Position numbers and translations under genes: made by a program. A model generated the notes under the pieces. It worked only from the letters and a program-made list of their open reading frames with translations. It made no database searches and had not been told where the DNA came from. From assembly GCF_019966595.1 (NCBI RefSeq), contig NZ_JAINFJ010000001.1, forward strand, positions 1-64,000: a stretch of 64,000 nucleotides of DNA, given 5' to 3'. Positions 8,394 through 18,203 of the stretch are shown here, piece after piece. Position 1 is the first letter of the stretch. Each line of letters opens with the position of its first letter. Source of the DNA: Oricola indica. GTDB taxonomy: Bacteria; Pseudomonadota; Alphaproteobacteria; Rhizobiales; Rhizobiaceae.

Positions 8394-10274
8394 TCAGAAG
8401 TCTTCCCAGTCGCCGGGCGCCGCGGCGAGCGCGGTGTTGCCGACAATCGCCGGGGCCGCTGACCGCCTCGGTTTGGCAACCTGCGGGCTGCTCGCCGGTA
8501 CGGCGCGAGGCGCTGGCGCCACAAGGTTTTCGGCGATCGCGAAGCGGGAAATGATCTTGTTCAGCCGGGCGCCCTGCGCGCGCAGCTCCTGGCAGGCCGC
8601 GTTGGTCTCCTCGACCATCGCCGCGTTTTGCTGGGTGGCCTGGTCCATGCTGACGACGGCGGTATTGATCTCGTCGAGACCGGTCGACTGTTCGCGGTAG
8701 CCGCCGATAATCGTTTCGATGCGCGTCGTGATCTCGTTGACCTGCCCCTCGATGCCGAGCAGCGATTCCGCGGTCTGGTTGACGAGCTTTACGCCGCTCT
8801 CGACTTCCTTGCCGGATTCGCCGATGAGCTTTGATATCTCCTTGGCCGCGTTGGCGGACCGCTGGGCCAGTTCGCGGACTTCGTGAGCGACCACGGCAAA
8901 GCCCTGCCCCGCCTCGCCCGCACGCGCCGCCTCGACGCCGGCATTCAGCGCCAGGAGGTTTGTCTGGAAGGCGATTTCGTCGATCACGGAAATGATCTGG
9001 CCGATCTGCGAGGACGATTTCTGGATCCGGTCCATGGCGGTGATGGCCTCGCGGACCACGGTCGCGGAGCTGGCGGCGTCCTGCTTCGTCTTGGTGACGA
9101 GCGATCCCGCCTCGGCCGCACGGTCGGAGGATTCCTTGACGGTCGACGTCATCTCGTGAAGCGCTGCCGCCGTCTCCTCCAGCGAAGCTGCGGTCTGTTC
9201 AGTCCGGCTGGCGAGCGTGTCGGCGGAATTGGCCAGTTCGACCGAGCCTGAATCGACTTCGCGCGAAGCGTTCTTCACATCGGCAAGCGTTGCCGAGACG
9301 GAATCGACCATACGGTTGAAATCGGTGACGAGCGTCTCGAAATCCGGGCCGAGATCGTCGAGGTGGCACGTGAAATCGCCATCGGCCAGCTTTGCGAGCG
9401 CGGCGGCGACTTCGCCCACGGCGCGCGACTGCGCTTCCGCTGCGGCGACGGTGCGCTTCGAGTTCTCCGCGCGCTCGGCCTCGAAGCCCTGGCGCTGCTC
9501 GTCGGCAAGACGGCTCTCCTCTTGCTTGGCGATGAACTCGCCGCGGAACGTTTCCAGCGACCTGGCCACGAAGCCGATCTCGTCGCCCTTGTGCTGGTAA
9601 GGCACTTCGGATTCGAAATCGCCCTCCTGCATGCGGCCGATGCTGTGCGACATCGCGTTGAGCGGCGTCGCGATCAGACGGCGCATGATGAGCAAGAGAA
9701 GCCCGAACGCGGCGACCACGAGAACGCTCTGGATCGCGAACAGCATGACCGCGTTCCATTCGGCGGTCGCGTAGATCGGCGCGGTGGTCCAGACCGTGAC
9801 GACCTCGCCGCTTTGTTGGCCGGCAGCGTTCTTCGGCAGAACCACGGTGACGGCAGCGACACCATCTCCGAGATGGTCGCCCGTCCCCTCGCCTTCGGCA
9901 GCGGCCTGTTCGGCGAGAGCGGCGATTTCGGCTGCGCTCAGCAGCGCATCGGCGCCGTCACGGGTCCAAGAATCGACGATCTCGTTGTCGCGATTGAAGG
10001 CGGCGAATTGCACGAGATTGAGCGAGGGGTCGTCGCGGTAGAGCGCGTAGGAATCCTGCACGACTTCCGCCTTGCCCCATTTGATGCCGCCGGCGGCGAG
10101 CGACGCGAACTGTTCGGTATCGCGGGTCCATTTGTCGACAGCGGCCGCCACGGATGTGCGGATTTCCGTTGTCCAGGTATAGCCGGCCAAAGCGGCGATC
10201 CCGCACAGGTTCACGACAATCATGAAGATGGCGATTTTCGCGGTCAGCGACATGTTATTGAGTTTGTTGAGCAT
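8394..10274 (-). CDS. Methyl-accepting chemotaxis protein
   Basis: A 626-residue chemoreceptor. One transmembrane helix lies near residues 10-32, a periplasmic sensory region of about 140 residues follows, and a second helix is at about 175-197. After it come HAMP (about 198-250) and a long cytoplasmic coiled coil with the signalling hairpin around [19 protein letters not shown]. The last five residues, DWEDF, match the CheR/CheB-tethering pentapeptide, so it should be a high-abundance, adaptation-competent receptor. The start was placed at [10 protein letters not shown] because this puts the first helix at the N-terminus; a 28-residue upstream extension has no such logic. The downstream Cache protein is a likely partner. 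Confidence 0.93.
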   Translation of the reverse strand: MLNKLNNMSLTAKIAIFMIVVNLCGIAALAGYTWTTEIRTSVAAAVDKWTRDTEQFASLAAGGIKWGKAEVVQDSYALYRDDPSLNLVQFAAFNRDNEIVDSWTRDGADALLSAAEIAALAEQAAAEGEGTGDHLGDGVAAVTVVLPKNAAGQQSGEVVTVWTTAPIYATAEWNAVMLFAIQSVLVVAAFGLLLLIMRRLIATPLNAMSHSIGRMQEGDFESEVPYQHKGDEIGFVARSLETFRGEFIAKQEESRLADEQRQGFEAERAENSKRTVAAAEAQSRAVGEVAAALAKLADGDFTCHLDDLGPDFETLVTDFNRMVDSVSATLADVKNASREVDSGSVELANSADTLASRTEQTAASLEETAAALHEMTSTVKESSDRAAEAGSLVTKTKQDAASSATVVREAITAMDRIQKSSSQIGQIISVIDEIAFQTNLLALNAGVEAARAGEAGQGFAVVAHEVRELAQRSANAAKEISKLIGESGKEVESGVKLVNQTAESLLGIEGQVNEITTRIETIIGGYREQSTGLDEINTAVVSMDQATQQNAAMVEETNAACQELRAQGARLNKIISRFAIAENLVAPAPRAVPASSPQVAKPRRSAAPAIVGNTALAAAPGDWEDF

Positions 10275-11359
10275 GAACCTGCAAGCCCTTCGTACCGGCA
10301 AGCTCGACGCGAAGCGATATCGCGGAGCGGCCGGACAATACGGTCCGGAAACATGCACACGCCGGATTTGGCGCTCATGCCAAGGGTCGGTTCTACCGTT
10401 CGTGCCGGCTTACTAAACAGCACCCAACTTAAGACCATGTAAAAATGGCTGCGGAAAATATCATGTAGTCGCGATTAGATGTTTACCCACCTTTTGCCCA
10501 ACGGCGAAGGTGCAGTTTCAGAGGCTGTCAATGGCGATCCGGCGAGACCGATCGCGATCGCCGGCAGTCAGGCGCAGAGCGACATGCCGGGTTAGAGAGC
10601 GTGAATTCCGACAGTTATGCCGATGCTCTCCACAACAAGGCTTGCCGGCGCCCCGCCATCGGGAACCGATTCGGCCTCGCGCACGCCTCCTCCGTAGCGC
10701 ATATGCCCGAAATCGCGTCCAACAACGGCACCTGCCGCGCGGCGAGAAAATTTCTTTTTTGAAGCGTGCCCCGGCGATCTCGCGGCTGGGCATGTCGTGA
10801 AGTCCGGGGAAACCCCGGTATTTGACTTATCCCCGGCTTCCACACTTCCACACACAACATATTGCGTTAATGCATTTGCGGAATCCTAGCTCTTGACCGG
10901 GTCCCCCGAGTCGCTTTTTATGAACGGAGCGTGACAGGAGTCGCGATGCCGGAATGTTGTTTTTCAGCCGGCGATCTCAGGTTTTGTTCAGGTTTTCGGC
11001 CTTGCGGGCGGGTGTTTCACATTCACCGCGAGCCAGGGAAATTGCGTGCGTGCAGGGGGTCCGGTCAATCGGTCGAAAGGATGTGCAAAGGGGAAGTTAA
11101 CGCTATATTTAGTGTTTGCGTCCAACTTTGACACAACATAAGGTGACCCTTCCAGACGGAATCGGGATACCGAAAAAACCGGGTGGCAATCATTAGTAGT
11201 CAGTGTTGAGAGCGAATTTCCGAGCGTTTTCGGGAAGTTCGCATCAGCGGAGTGGGACGGGCGGTCACAGGCGGCCCGAAAAGGAATTCGTGTGCCGTGG
11301 ACACGGCTTTGGCCAAACGGACAGGCACACTATATATAGAGGGACGAAGGTTAAACGAG
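10275..11359. other. Long intergenic region between the divergent MCP and nrdJ genes
   Basis: About 1.1 kb with no convincing gene; the short frames here have neither good codon use nor ribosome sites. It contains a small perfect hairpin at 10804-10818 (CCGGGG/CCCCGG, loop AAA). There are also single NrdR-like 16-mers at 10852-10867 and 11327-11342, each matching 14 of 16 consensus positions, besides the tandem pair listed separately. I looked for a cobalamin riboswitch and saw no B12 box. Confidence 0.5.
11100..11146 (+). promoter_or_regulatory. Tandem NrdR-like boxes upstream of nrdJ
   Basis: The 16-mer ACGCTATATTTAGTGT (11100-11115) matches 14 of 16 positions of the NrdR box acacwatatatwgtgt. 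A weaker 16-mer, ACACAACATAAGGTGA (11131-11146), matches 12. Their starts are 31 bp apart, the spacing NrdR boxes usually show. NrdR is the ATP/dATP-sensing repressor of ribonucleotide reductase genes, so repression of nrdJ by NrdR is a reasonable inference. A TTGACA at 11128-11133 overlaps the second box, but no good -10 follows at the right distance. Confidence 0.5.
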
Positions 11360-14300
11360 ATGCGCATAGAACGCCGGTTTACCAAAGAAGGTCAGTCACC
11401 CTACGCCGAAATCGCCTTCCGCAAGGCGACGAGCGAGATCAAGAACCCGAACGGCTCGATCGTTTTCCGTCTGGAAGACATCGACGTGCCATCGCAGTTC
11501 AGCCAGGTGGCGGCCGACATCCTCGCGCAGAAATATTTCCGCAAGGCGGGCGTGCCCGCGCGGCTGAAGAAGATCGAGGAAAATTCCGTTCCTTCGTGGC
11601 TGTGGCGCTCCGTGCCCGACGAGGCCGCTCTGGCCGAACTGCCCGAGGACGAGCGCTTCGGCTCCGAGACCGATGCGCGGCAGGTCTTCGACCGCCTCGC
11701 CGGCACCTGGACCTATTGGGGCTGGAAAGGCGGCTATTTCGACGGCGAGGAAGACGCCCGCGCCTTCTTCGACGAGCTTTGCTACATGCTCGCCACCCAG
11801 CGCGTCGCCCCGAACTCGCCGCAGTGGTTCAACACCGGCCTGCACTGGGCCTACGGCATCGACGGCCCCGGCCAGGGCCATTTCTATGTCGATCCCTTCA
11901 CCGGCAAGCTGAAAAAGTCCGATTCCGCCTACGAGCATCCGCAGCCGCATGCCTGCTTCATCCAGTCGGTCGGCGACGACCTCGTCAATGACGGCGGCAT
12001 CATGGATTTGTGGGTGCGTGAGGCGCGCCTGTTCAAATACGGCTCCGGCACCGGCTCCAACTTCTCCGAACTGCGCGGCGAAGGCGAGAAACTCTCCGGC
12101 GGCGGCAAGTCGTCGGGCCTGATGTCCTTCCTGAAGATCGGCGACCGCGCCGCCGGCGCCATCAAGTCGGGCGGCACCACGCGCCGCGCGGCCAAGATGG
12201 TCGTCGTTGACATCGATCACCCGGACATCGAGCAATATATCGACTGGAAGGTGAACGAAGAGCAGAAGGTCGCCGCCCTCGTCACCGGCTCCAAGACCGT
12301 CCGCAAACACATGACCGCCGTCATGAAAGCCTGCGTCAATTGCGAGGCCGACAATGACGACTGCTACGATCCGAAGCTGAACACCGCCCTCAAGCGCGAG
12401 ATCAAGGCGGCGAAAAAGGCAATGGTTCCAGAGAATTACATCAAGCGTGTGATTCAGTTTGCGAAGCAGGGCTACACCGACATCGAGTTCAAGACCTACG
12501 ACACGGACTGGGATTCGGAAGCCTATCTGACCGTCTCCGGCCAGAACTCCAACAACTCCATTTCGGTCAAGGACGAGTTCCTGCGCGCGGTCGAATCCGA
12601 CGGCGAGTGGAACCTGATGAACCGCCGCGACGGCAAGGTCGCCAAGACGGTCAAGGCGAAGGAACTGTGGGAGCGCGTCGGCTACGCCGCATGGGCCTCC
12701 GCCGATCCGGGCATCCATTTCAACACGACGATGAACGACTGGCACACCTGCCCCGCCGAGGGCCGGATCCGGGCGTCCAACCCGTGCTCGGAATACATGT
12801 TCCTCGACGACACGGCCTGCAACCTGGCCTCGATCAACCTGCTGCAGTACCGCGACGTGGCGACCGGCAAGTTCGACATCGACCGCTACGAGCATACCGT
12901 GCGCCTGTGGACCGTCGTGCTGGAAGTGTCCGTCATGATGGCGCAGTTCCCGTCCAGGCGCATCGCGGAACTCTCCTACAAATACCGCACGCTCGGCCTC
13001 GGCTACGCCAATATCGGCGGCCTGCTGATGACCTCCGGCATTCCCTACGACTCGGACGAGGGCCGCGCCATCTGTGGTGCGCTGACCGCCGTCATGACCG
13101 GCGTCGCCTATGCGACCTCGGCCGAAATGGCCGGCGAGCTTGGCCCCTTCCCCGGCTACAAGCCGAACGCCAGGAACATGCTGCGCGTGATGAAGAACCA
13201 CCGCCGCGCGGCCTATGGCGAGGCGCAGGGCTATGAGGCGCTGGCCGTCAATCCCGTGCCGCTCAAGGCCGAGGACTGCCCGGACCAGGAGATGATCACG
13301 CATGCCAGGGCCGCCTGGGACAAGGCAATCGCGCTTGGCGAGAAGAACGGCTACCGCAACGCCCAGGCCACCGTCATCGCGCCGACCGGCACGATCGGCC
13401 TCGTCATGGATTGCGACACGACCGGCATCGAGCCCGACTTCGCGCTGGTGAAGTTCAAGAAGCTCGCCGGCGGCGGCTACTTCAAGATCATCAACCGCGC
13501 CGTGCCGGAAGCGCTGCGCACGCTGGGTTATTCCGAGCACGAGATCGCCGAGATCGAGGCTTACGCCGTCGGCCACGGCACGCTCGACCAGGCGCCGGCC
13601 ATCAACCCCGGTTCGCTGCGGGCCAAGGGCTTCGGCGAAGAGACGATCGACACGATCAACAAGGCGCTGAAATCCGCCTTCGACATCAAGTTCGTCTTCA
13701 ACCGCTGGACGGTCGGCGACGAGCAGATGGCGAAGTTCGAGGTTCCGGAGGAAAAGCTCTCCGACCCGGCCTTCGACCTGCTGACGCATGTCGGCTTCTC
13801 CAAGGCCGACATCGAGGCCGCCAACATCCACATCTGCGGCGCGATGACGCTGGAAGGCGCACCGCACCTGAAGGAAGAGGACTACGCCGTCTTCGACTGC
13901 GCCAATCCCTGCGGCAAGATCGGCAAGCGCTACCTCTCGGTCGACAGCCACATCCGCATGATGGCCGCCGCCCAGCCCTTCATCTCGGGCGCGATCTCCA
14001 AGACGATCAACATGCCCAACGACGCCACGGTGGACGACTGCAAGCAGGCCTACATGCTGTCCTGGAAGCTGGCGCTGAAAGCCAACGCCCTCTACCGCGA
14101 CGGTTCCAAGCTCTCGCAGCCGCTCAACGCCTCGCTGATCGAGGACGAGGAGGACGAGGACGATCTGATCGAGGCGATCATCGAGGCCCCGGCCGCCGCC
14201 CGCGCGGCGGAAGTGTCCGAGCGCATCGTCGAGCGGATCATCGAGAAGGTGTCGCGCGAACAGGAAAAGCTGCCGACGCGGCGCAAGGGCTACACCCAGA

Positions 14301-15175
14301 AGGCCAAGATCGGCGGGCACACCGTGTTCCTGCGGACCGGCGAATATGATGACGGCCGTCTCGGCGAGATCTTCCTCGACATGAACAAGGAAGGCTCGAC
14401 GCTCCGCGCGCTGATCAACAACTTCGCCATCTCGGTGTCGCTCGGCCTGCAATATGGCGTGCCGCTCGAGGAATATGTCGACGCCTTCGTCTTCACCAAG
14501 TTCGAGCCGGCCGGCATGGTCCAGGGCAACGACGCCATCAAGTCGGCGACGTCGATCCTCGACTATGTCTTCCGCGAACTGGCGGTCTCCTATCTCGGCC
14601 GCCACGACCTCGCCCATGTCGACCAGTCGGAATTCGACTCCACGCCGCTCGGCCGGGGCATTTCCGAAGGCAAGACTCAGCCCGTCTCGACCGGCTGGAC
14701 ACGCGGCCACAAGCTGTCGGTCGTCTCCGGCAAATCCGACGCCCCGGCGGGCTCGGCCGGCGGCACGCCCGCCCGCGCCGCCGCGCCGAAGGCATCGAAC
14801 GTCAACCGGGTGACCGCCGTGGCGGCCGCCTCGGCCAAGACCTCGCTGGCGACCGCCGCCAAGCCGGTGGGCGAACTCTTCGAGGAAGCCTCCGCCTTCA
14901 AGCGGGACTACGCCGACCGCCAGGCCGACTTCCAGACGGAGACCGAAGCGGACGCCGCGGCCGACCAGGCCAAGGCCGAAGCCACCGGCCTCTCGCCGCT
15001 CGCGGAAAAGGAAGCCACCATCGACGCGAAGAAGCTGGAAGCGGACCGCCGCATGAAGGCGATGATGCAAGGCTACACCGGCGACATGTGCCCGGAATGC
15101 TCGAACTTCACCATGGTGCGGAACGGGACGTGTTTGAAGTGCGATACGTGTGGGAGCACGTCAGGGTGTAGTTGA
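11360..15175 (+). CDS. nrdJ: Vitamin B12-dependent (class II) ribonucleotide reductase
   Basis: A 1271-residue enzyme that reduces ribonucleotides to deoxyribonucleotides using adenosylcobalamin, independent of oxygen. The start [18 protein letters not shown] matches rhizobial NrdJ and was preferred over a 36-codon upstream extension. Family landmarks include PHACFIQSV (about 193), [21 protein letters not shown] (about 474) and the catalytic-domain strand [11 protein letters not shown] (about 675). The C-terminus has an acidic/alanine-rich linker and a four-cysteine tail (CPEC, CLKC, CDTCG) typical of alphaproteobacterial NrdJ. A hairpin terminator follows. It is the only reductase in the window. 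Confidence 0.97.
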   Translation: MRIERRFTKEGQSPYAEIAFRKATSEIKNPNGSIVFRLEDIDVPSQFSQVAADILAQKYFRKAGVPARLKKIEENSVPSWLWRSVPDEAALAELPEDERFGSETDARQVFDRLAGTWTYWGWKGGYFDGEEDARAFFDELCYMLATQRVAPNSPQWFNTGLHWAYGIDGPGQGHFYVDPFTGKLKKSDSAYEHPQPHACFIQSVGDDLVNDGGIMDLWVREARLFKYGSGTGSNFSELRGEGEKLSGGGKSSGLMSFLKIGDRAAGAIKSGGTTRRAAKMVVVDIDHPDIEQYIDWKVNEEQKVAALVTGSKTVRKHMTAVMKACVNCEADNDDCYDPKLNTALKREIKAAKKAMVPENYIKRVIQFAKQGYTDIEFKTYDTDWDSEAYLTVSGQNSNNSISVKDEFLRAVESDGEWNLMNRRDGKVAKTVKAKELWERVGYAAWASADPGIHFNTTMNDWHTCPAEGRIRASNPCSEYMFLDDTACNLASINLLQYRDVATGKFDIDRYEHTVRLWTVVLEVSVMMAQFPSRRIAELSYKYRTLGLGYANIGGLLMTSGIPYDSDEGRAICGALTAVMTGVAYATSAEMAGELGPFPGYKPNARNMLRVMKNHRRAAYGEAQGYEALAVNPVPLKAEDCPDQEMITHARAAWDKAIALGEKNGYRNAQATVIAPTGTIGLVMDCDTTGIEPDFALVKFKKLAGGGYFKIINRAVPEALRTLGYSEHEIAEIEAYAVGHGTLDQAPAINPGSLRAKGFGEETIDTINKALKSAFDIKFVFNRWTVGDEQMAKFEVPEEKLSDPAFDLLTHVGFSKADIEAANIHICGAMTLEGAPHLKEEDYAVFDCANPCGKIGKRYLSVDSHIRMMAAAQPFISGAISKTINMPNDATVDDCKQAYMLSWKLALKANALYRDGSKLSQPLNASLIEDEEDEDDLIEAIIEAPAAARAAEVSERIVERIIEKVSREQEKLPTRRKGYTQKAKIGGHTVFLRTGEYDDGRLGEIFLDMNKEGSTLRALINNFAISVSLGLQYGVPLEEYVDAFVFTKFEPAGMVQGNDAIKSATSILDYVFRELAVSYLGRHDLAHVDQSEFDSTPLGRGISEGKTQPVSTGWTRGHKLSVVSGKSDAPAGSAGGTPARAAAPKASNVNRVTAVAAASAKTSLATAAKPVGELFEEASAFKRDYADRQADFQTETEADAAADQAKAEATGLSPLAEKEATIDAKKLEADRRMKAMMQGYTGDMCPECSNFTMVRNGTCLKCDTCGSTSGCS

Positions 15176-15211
15176 GGCCCGGAGGGACTCAGCCCCCCCA
15201 AGCAAACGTTT

Positions 15212-15237
15212 ACGGCCCGGTCGAAAGATCGGGCCGT
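15212..15237 (+). terminator. Hairpin terminator after nrdJ
   Basis: ACGGCCCGGTC and GATCGGGCCGT form an 11-bp stem with one G-U pair, closed by a GAAA tetraloop, about 35 bases after the stop. The T-run is poor, so termination may be partial. Confidence 0.6.
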
Positions 15238-15714
15238 TGCGATTCGCCCATACTTGGCCTTTGGGCAGTTAACGACAATAAAGACGAAGCGCTTTAGCAA
15301 GCGGACATCTGTGTAGAAGCTGTGGAAAAAGAATATATCCACAGCAAAAACCAAAAAAAGCTTGCCGCGGAAAACGGACTAGATATTGTATCCAGCCAAA
15401 GAGGGAACGCCACATATTGAGGCAAAAATACCCTGTGTTACTGATGAAGCGATTCTTGGTCTAGGTCAAGTTCGCCTGTGGACAACCTAGTCAGCGAAAA
15501 AGGAATGGACTCGAAACCGTCAATCGGAAAGCATCAAAAAGAAAGGCGGCATGACTCCTACATCACGCCGCCTTCGGAACAGCCAAGGCGGACCCGCCGC
15601 CCTTGCGTCCATGTGCTTTGGTAAGCGTGGGCATGCTGGGCCGCAGACTAATGGATGTCAAGCGCGACGAATTGCGTGGACGTCGAGTGATGCGGGAGAA
15701 AGGATGCGCGCAAT
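15238..15714. other. AT-richer gene-poor stretch at the left edge of a small accessory islet
   Basis: No gene is supported for about 480 bases. Composition shifts toward A+T just after the nrdJ hairpin, and the run from about 15290 to 15360 is notably A-rich. A minus-strand terminator-like hairpin at 15543-15574 is listed separately. The minus-strand frame ending next to it codes KAHGRKGGG, which recalls the ARGRKGG basic tail of serine recombinases, but nothing upstream of it supports that. Confidence 0.4.
15543..15574 (-). terminator. Minus-strand terminator-like hairpin
   Basis: AAGGCGGC and GCCGCCTT form a perfect 8-bp inverted repeat with a 16-base loop. Reading leftward it is followed by TTTCTTTTTG, as a minus-strand terminator would be. 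No intact minus-strand gene lies immediately to the right, so it may be left over from a lost gene. Confidence 0.4.
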
Positions 15715-15873
15715 ATGCCTCAACTGGTACGCTACCACTGCCTGAATTGTGGCCATGAATTTCAGACCCAAGTCCTGACAAAAGACGAAGCTCGCGATGC
15801 AGAACTTCGCCGGCAGCCTTTGTCTTCCGTTCATTGCCCGAACTGCAATCGCACCGACCTCCGTCGCGAGTAA
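15715..15873 (+). CDS. 52-residue zinc-ribbon protein
   Basis: A very short gene with an AAAGGA ribosome site upstream. The product begins MPQLVRYHCLNCGHEF and has two CxxC knuckles, Cys9/Cys12 and Cys41/Cys44, separated by a charged helix-prone segment. This is the layout of a small treble-clef or ribbon zinc-binding protein. It has no membrane segment. The DUF4062 gene follows on the same strand after 56 bases and may be co-transcribed. The cellular role is unknown; nucleic-acid or protein binding is the usual guess for such ribbons. Confidence 0.6.
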   Translation: MPQLVRYHCLNCGHEFQTQVLTKDEARDAELRRQPLSSVHCPNCNRTDLRRE

Positions 15874-15929
15874 CAACGCAAACATGCAGCGCTCCGCTCG
15901 TTCGGAGCGCTGCTACGAGAAACACAATC

Positions 15930-17000
15930 ATGAAGATATTCGTAAGTTCCATCATTACTGGATACGAAGATCGTAGGGCGGCAGTATTTGAGGCCGTGGA
16001 AACGCTCAGTCACGAAATAATTCGGGCGGAAGATTTCGGAGTATCGACTTCGTCCCCGAGGGTCGCCTGCCTTCAGGGAGTCAGGGACGCAGATCTTGTC
16101 GTATTAATCGTAGGCGAAAGATACGGCTATCCGCAACAATCTGGGCTTTCAGCAACACACGAAGAATTCAGAGAAGCGAAAGAATCAAAAGAAATAATCG
16201 CTCTAATCGAGGAGGATGTTCAACGCGATTCAGCGCAGGCGGCATTCTTGAAGGAAGTTCAGGACTGGCAAGGTGGTGTGTTTACCGAGAATTTCAGATC
16301 TCCAGACGATCTAAGACGCAAAGTCACAAGGTTCCTGCACAAACGCGAAATTGACGCCGCCCGTGGGTCGGTCGACAACGAGGCCTTAGAAAGCAGAGTT
16401 CAAACAATACTATCTGACGAGGAGCGAAACTGGAGCGGAGGCGACCCGAAACTGGTGGTCGCTTTCGTAGGAGGCCCTCCGGCCAATCTTCTTCGACCCG
16501 CCGAACTTCAGAGTGAGGAGTTGGACCAGTTTTTGTCTGGCGCATCTATTCTTGGTAAACACGCGATACTATCGCGAGCTGCCGGAATCCAAACCAGAGT
16601 GGTTTCAAACTTTATCGAAGCATATCAAGAAAACGGAAGTATCAGATTGTTTGCCGACGGGGCGTTGAGAATTCGAACGCCTTTGCCGAGGAATTCAAAC
16701 CTCGGTGCCATAATTGAAGAAGATGTCAACGAACTATTGAACAAATCCCTGCGAATGGCGAACCTAGTTTTTTCTCATGTTGACGAAACGGAACGCCTCC
16801 GGGCATTCGCTTTGGCAGCTAAAATTGAAGACTCCGGTTATTCCGCTTGGCGATCCCGCGAAGAAGAGCGACGAAGCCCCAATTCCATGACAATGAATCG
16901 TGCATGGGGAGAGAAAAAAGACGCGCCAGTTTTTTGGCACCACCAACAATTTCCAGAGCAAAACTGCGTACTGCGTCATCAAATATCGCTGAAGACCTGA
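15930..17000 (+). CDS. DUF4062 domain protein, probably frameshifted near its 3' end
   Basis: A 356-residue protein whose first 110 residues fit DUF4062. It starts MKIFVSSIITGYEDRR, has the strand ADLVVLIVGERYGYPQ and then the SATHEEFREAKESK helix. This is a Rossmann-like domain related to TIR and often found in conflict-type multidomain proteins. The remaining 240 residues are unassigned. The upstream in-frame extension overlaps the zinc-ribbon gene and was not used. DNA is AT-rich compared with nrdJ. Near the end a run of six A residues (16914-16919) separates this frame from another that continues to 17032 with a better-looking C-terminus (ISRAKLRTASSNIAEDLTIL). An indel or slip there is likely. 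Confidence 0.75.
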   Translation: MKIFVSSIITGYEDRRAAVFEAVETLSHEIIRAEDFGVSTSSPRVACLQGVRDADLVVLIVGERYGYPQQSGLSATHEEFREAKESKEIIALIEEDVQRDSAQAAFLKEVQDWQGGVFTENFRSPDDLRRKVTRFLHKREIDAARGSVDNEALESRVQTILSDEERNWSGGDPKLVVAFVGGPPANLLRPAELQSEELDQFLSGASILGKHAILSRAAGIQTRVVSNFIEAYQENGSIRLFADGALRIRTPLPRNSNLGAIIEEDVNELLNKSLRMANLVFSHVDETERLRAFALAAKIEDSGYSAWRSREEERRSPNSMTMNRAWGEKKDAPVFWHHQQFPEQNCVLRHQISLKT

Positions 17001-17021
17001 CCATACTATTGAGGCAACAGG

Positions 17022-17144
17022 CGACGTCATAGCGTAACGGCTAAGGAAGCTGAGGGCAACATCTAGGAAGCGGTCCGCGTCTATCTCGACAGCTTGAATG
17101 ACGACGGTATCCCGACCTTTGTGGCTGAATACGTAGACGAATAG
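17022..17144 (+). pseudogene. HicB-like antitoxin 3' remnant
   Basis: An in-frame segment reads AKEAEGNI, then a TAG stop at 17064-17066, then EAVRVYLDSLNDDGIPTFV up to a TAG at 17142. The pattern (E.A..NI.EA...YL.SL..DG.P) resembles the C-terminal part of HicB-type antitoxins. The internal stop and missing N-terminus mark it as a remnant. No HicA partner is visible. Confidence 0.35.
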
Positions 17145-17157
17145 GGCGCACCCCGTC

Positions 17158-17188
17158 CGTCATCCTCGGGCTTGCCCAGAGGATGACG
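17158..17188. repeat. Palindromic intergenic repeat unit
   Basis: CGTCATCCTC and GAGGATGACG form a perfect 10-bp inverted repeat around GGGCTTGCCCA. The same CGTCATCCTCGGGCTTG core occurs again at 17305-17321, so this is one unit of a dispersed REP-like family in the region. Confidence 0.6.
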
Positions 17189-17303
17189 CATCTGGGGGAC
17201 GTAAAGCGCCAATCGCCGAAATCCGCGACCGGCTGGCAAACAACGCAAGCCAATCCGTCCAATCGCCAACGTCCGAGACTTGCCTCAAAGCCCATCCCCT
17301 CCT

Positions 17304-17757
17304 CCGTCATCCTCGGGCTTGACCCGAGGACCCATTCCGTGGTGCCCGCGCCGCGCCCGGAGATGCAGAACGGTCACCACCCCATTCCGCCGTATAGCTC
17401 CCTCCAGTCGGGGTTCATGGATTCGATCAGCTCGATCTTCCACTGTCGCCGCCAGCGCTTAAGCGACTTCTCGCGCTGGATCGCGTCGGTGATGTCATCA
17501 TATTCCTCGTACCAGACGAGCCGGAAAGCGCCATATTGGGAGGCAAAGTCCTTCTTGTTGATGCGTTGCTTGTGGTCGCACACACGTTGTGACAGGTCCG
17601 CAGTGACGCCGATATAGATCGTGCCGCCCTTCTTGCTCGCCAGCATGTAGACATAACCGCCCATCGTTCTAGCTTCGCGGAATGGGTCCTCGGGTGTGGA
17701 GGCCGAAAAGCAAACGATCCAGTGAATCGTTTGCCGGCCGGAACGCGAGGATGACGG
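17304..17757. repeat. Inverted-repeat borders enclosing the GIY-YIG gene
   Basis: An 18-bp perfect inverted repeat, ACCCGAGGACCCATTCCG at 17322-17339 and its complement at 17678-17695, flanks the GIY-YIG gene. Outside it, a 12-bp pair (CCGTCATCCTCG at 17304-17315, complement at 17746-17757) extends the symmetry. The gene therefore sits inside a nested palindromic frame of about 450 bp. That is the shape of a non-autonomous or repeat-associated mobile cassette. Confidence 0.65.
17374..17664 (-). CDS. GIY-YIG endonuclease domain protein
   Basis: A 96-residue single-domain nuclease. The signature strands are YVYMLAS (residues 4-10) and TIYIGVT (15-21), with Arg27 in LSQRV and a basic segment EKSLKRWRRQWK. 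Length is typical of small UPF0213/YhbQ-like GIY-YIG proteins, whose cellular task is largely unknown. It lies inside inverted repeats, which suggests that it spreads with them. Confidence 0.9.
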   Translation of the reverse strand: MGGYVYMLASKKGGTIYIGVTADLSQRVCDHKQRINKKDFASQYGAFRLVWYEEYDDITDAIQREKSLKRWRRQWKIELIESMNPDWRELYGGMGW

Positions 17758-17863
17758 CGGGTGGGATCGGCGTCGCGGCTAATCGCACACGTGTGCCCCC
17801 CGGGAACCCCTCCGCCTCCCCGAACATTCTCCGTTCGAGACCCACGAACCCAGGAGGCTTCCC

Positions 17864-18139
17864 ATGAACTGGCATCTGCCCCGCAAGTACCGCGACCATC
17901 TCCCGGACCGCGACACGTTCGCCGACTACCTGCCGTCCCGCTCCAACCTACCCTCGCTTGGCCTGTTCGACCGCCGCCGCCAAAACACCGAAACGACGAT
18001 CGCCATCGGCGTCGGCGCGGCCGCGCTGATCGGCCTGTGCGCCGGGGCCTGGCTCATCTCGCGCGACAAGGCGCTTGAGAGGAATGACATGGAGAAGTTC
18101 CTCAAGGGCCGCTCCGGCTTCGGCCACGGCAACAAGTAA
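17864..18139 (+). CDS. Small single-pass membrane protein
   Basis: A 91-residue protein with a charged N-terminus (about 45 residues rich in Arg and Asp), one transmembrane helix near residues 46-66 (TTIAIGVGAAALIGLCAGAWLI) and a short basic tail. AGGAGG lies 6 bases before the ATG, giving a strong ribosome site. The family is not recognised. A repeat-bearing intergenic stretch follows. Confidence 0.7.
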   Translation: MNWHLPRKYRDHLPDRDTFADYLPSRSNLPSLGLFDRRRQNTETTIAIGVGAAALIGLCAGAWLISRDKALERNDMEKFLKGRSGFGHGNK

Positions 18140-18203
18140 GCCTGAGTGGCTATCGCGCCATCAATGCACTGATCCGAGCCTTCTGGAATACCCCCACCCT
18201 TCA

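Noticed and set aside
10275-11359. Possible cobalamin riboswitch before nrdJ
   Set aside because: No B12 box or the GCCACTG core was found; NrdR-like boxes explain the region better.
11396-15070. 1224-codon open frame on the minus strand
   Set aside because: It lies wholly opposite nrdJ and has the amino-acid bias of an antisense frame in GC-rich DNA; no domain is seen.
15563-15955. Minus-strand frame ending in KAHGRKGGG near a terminator-like hairpin
   Set aside because: Only the last residues recall a serine recombinase tail; the rest overlaps the better zinc-ribbon gene.
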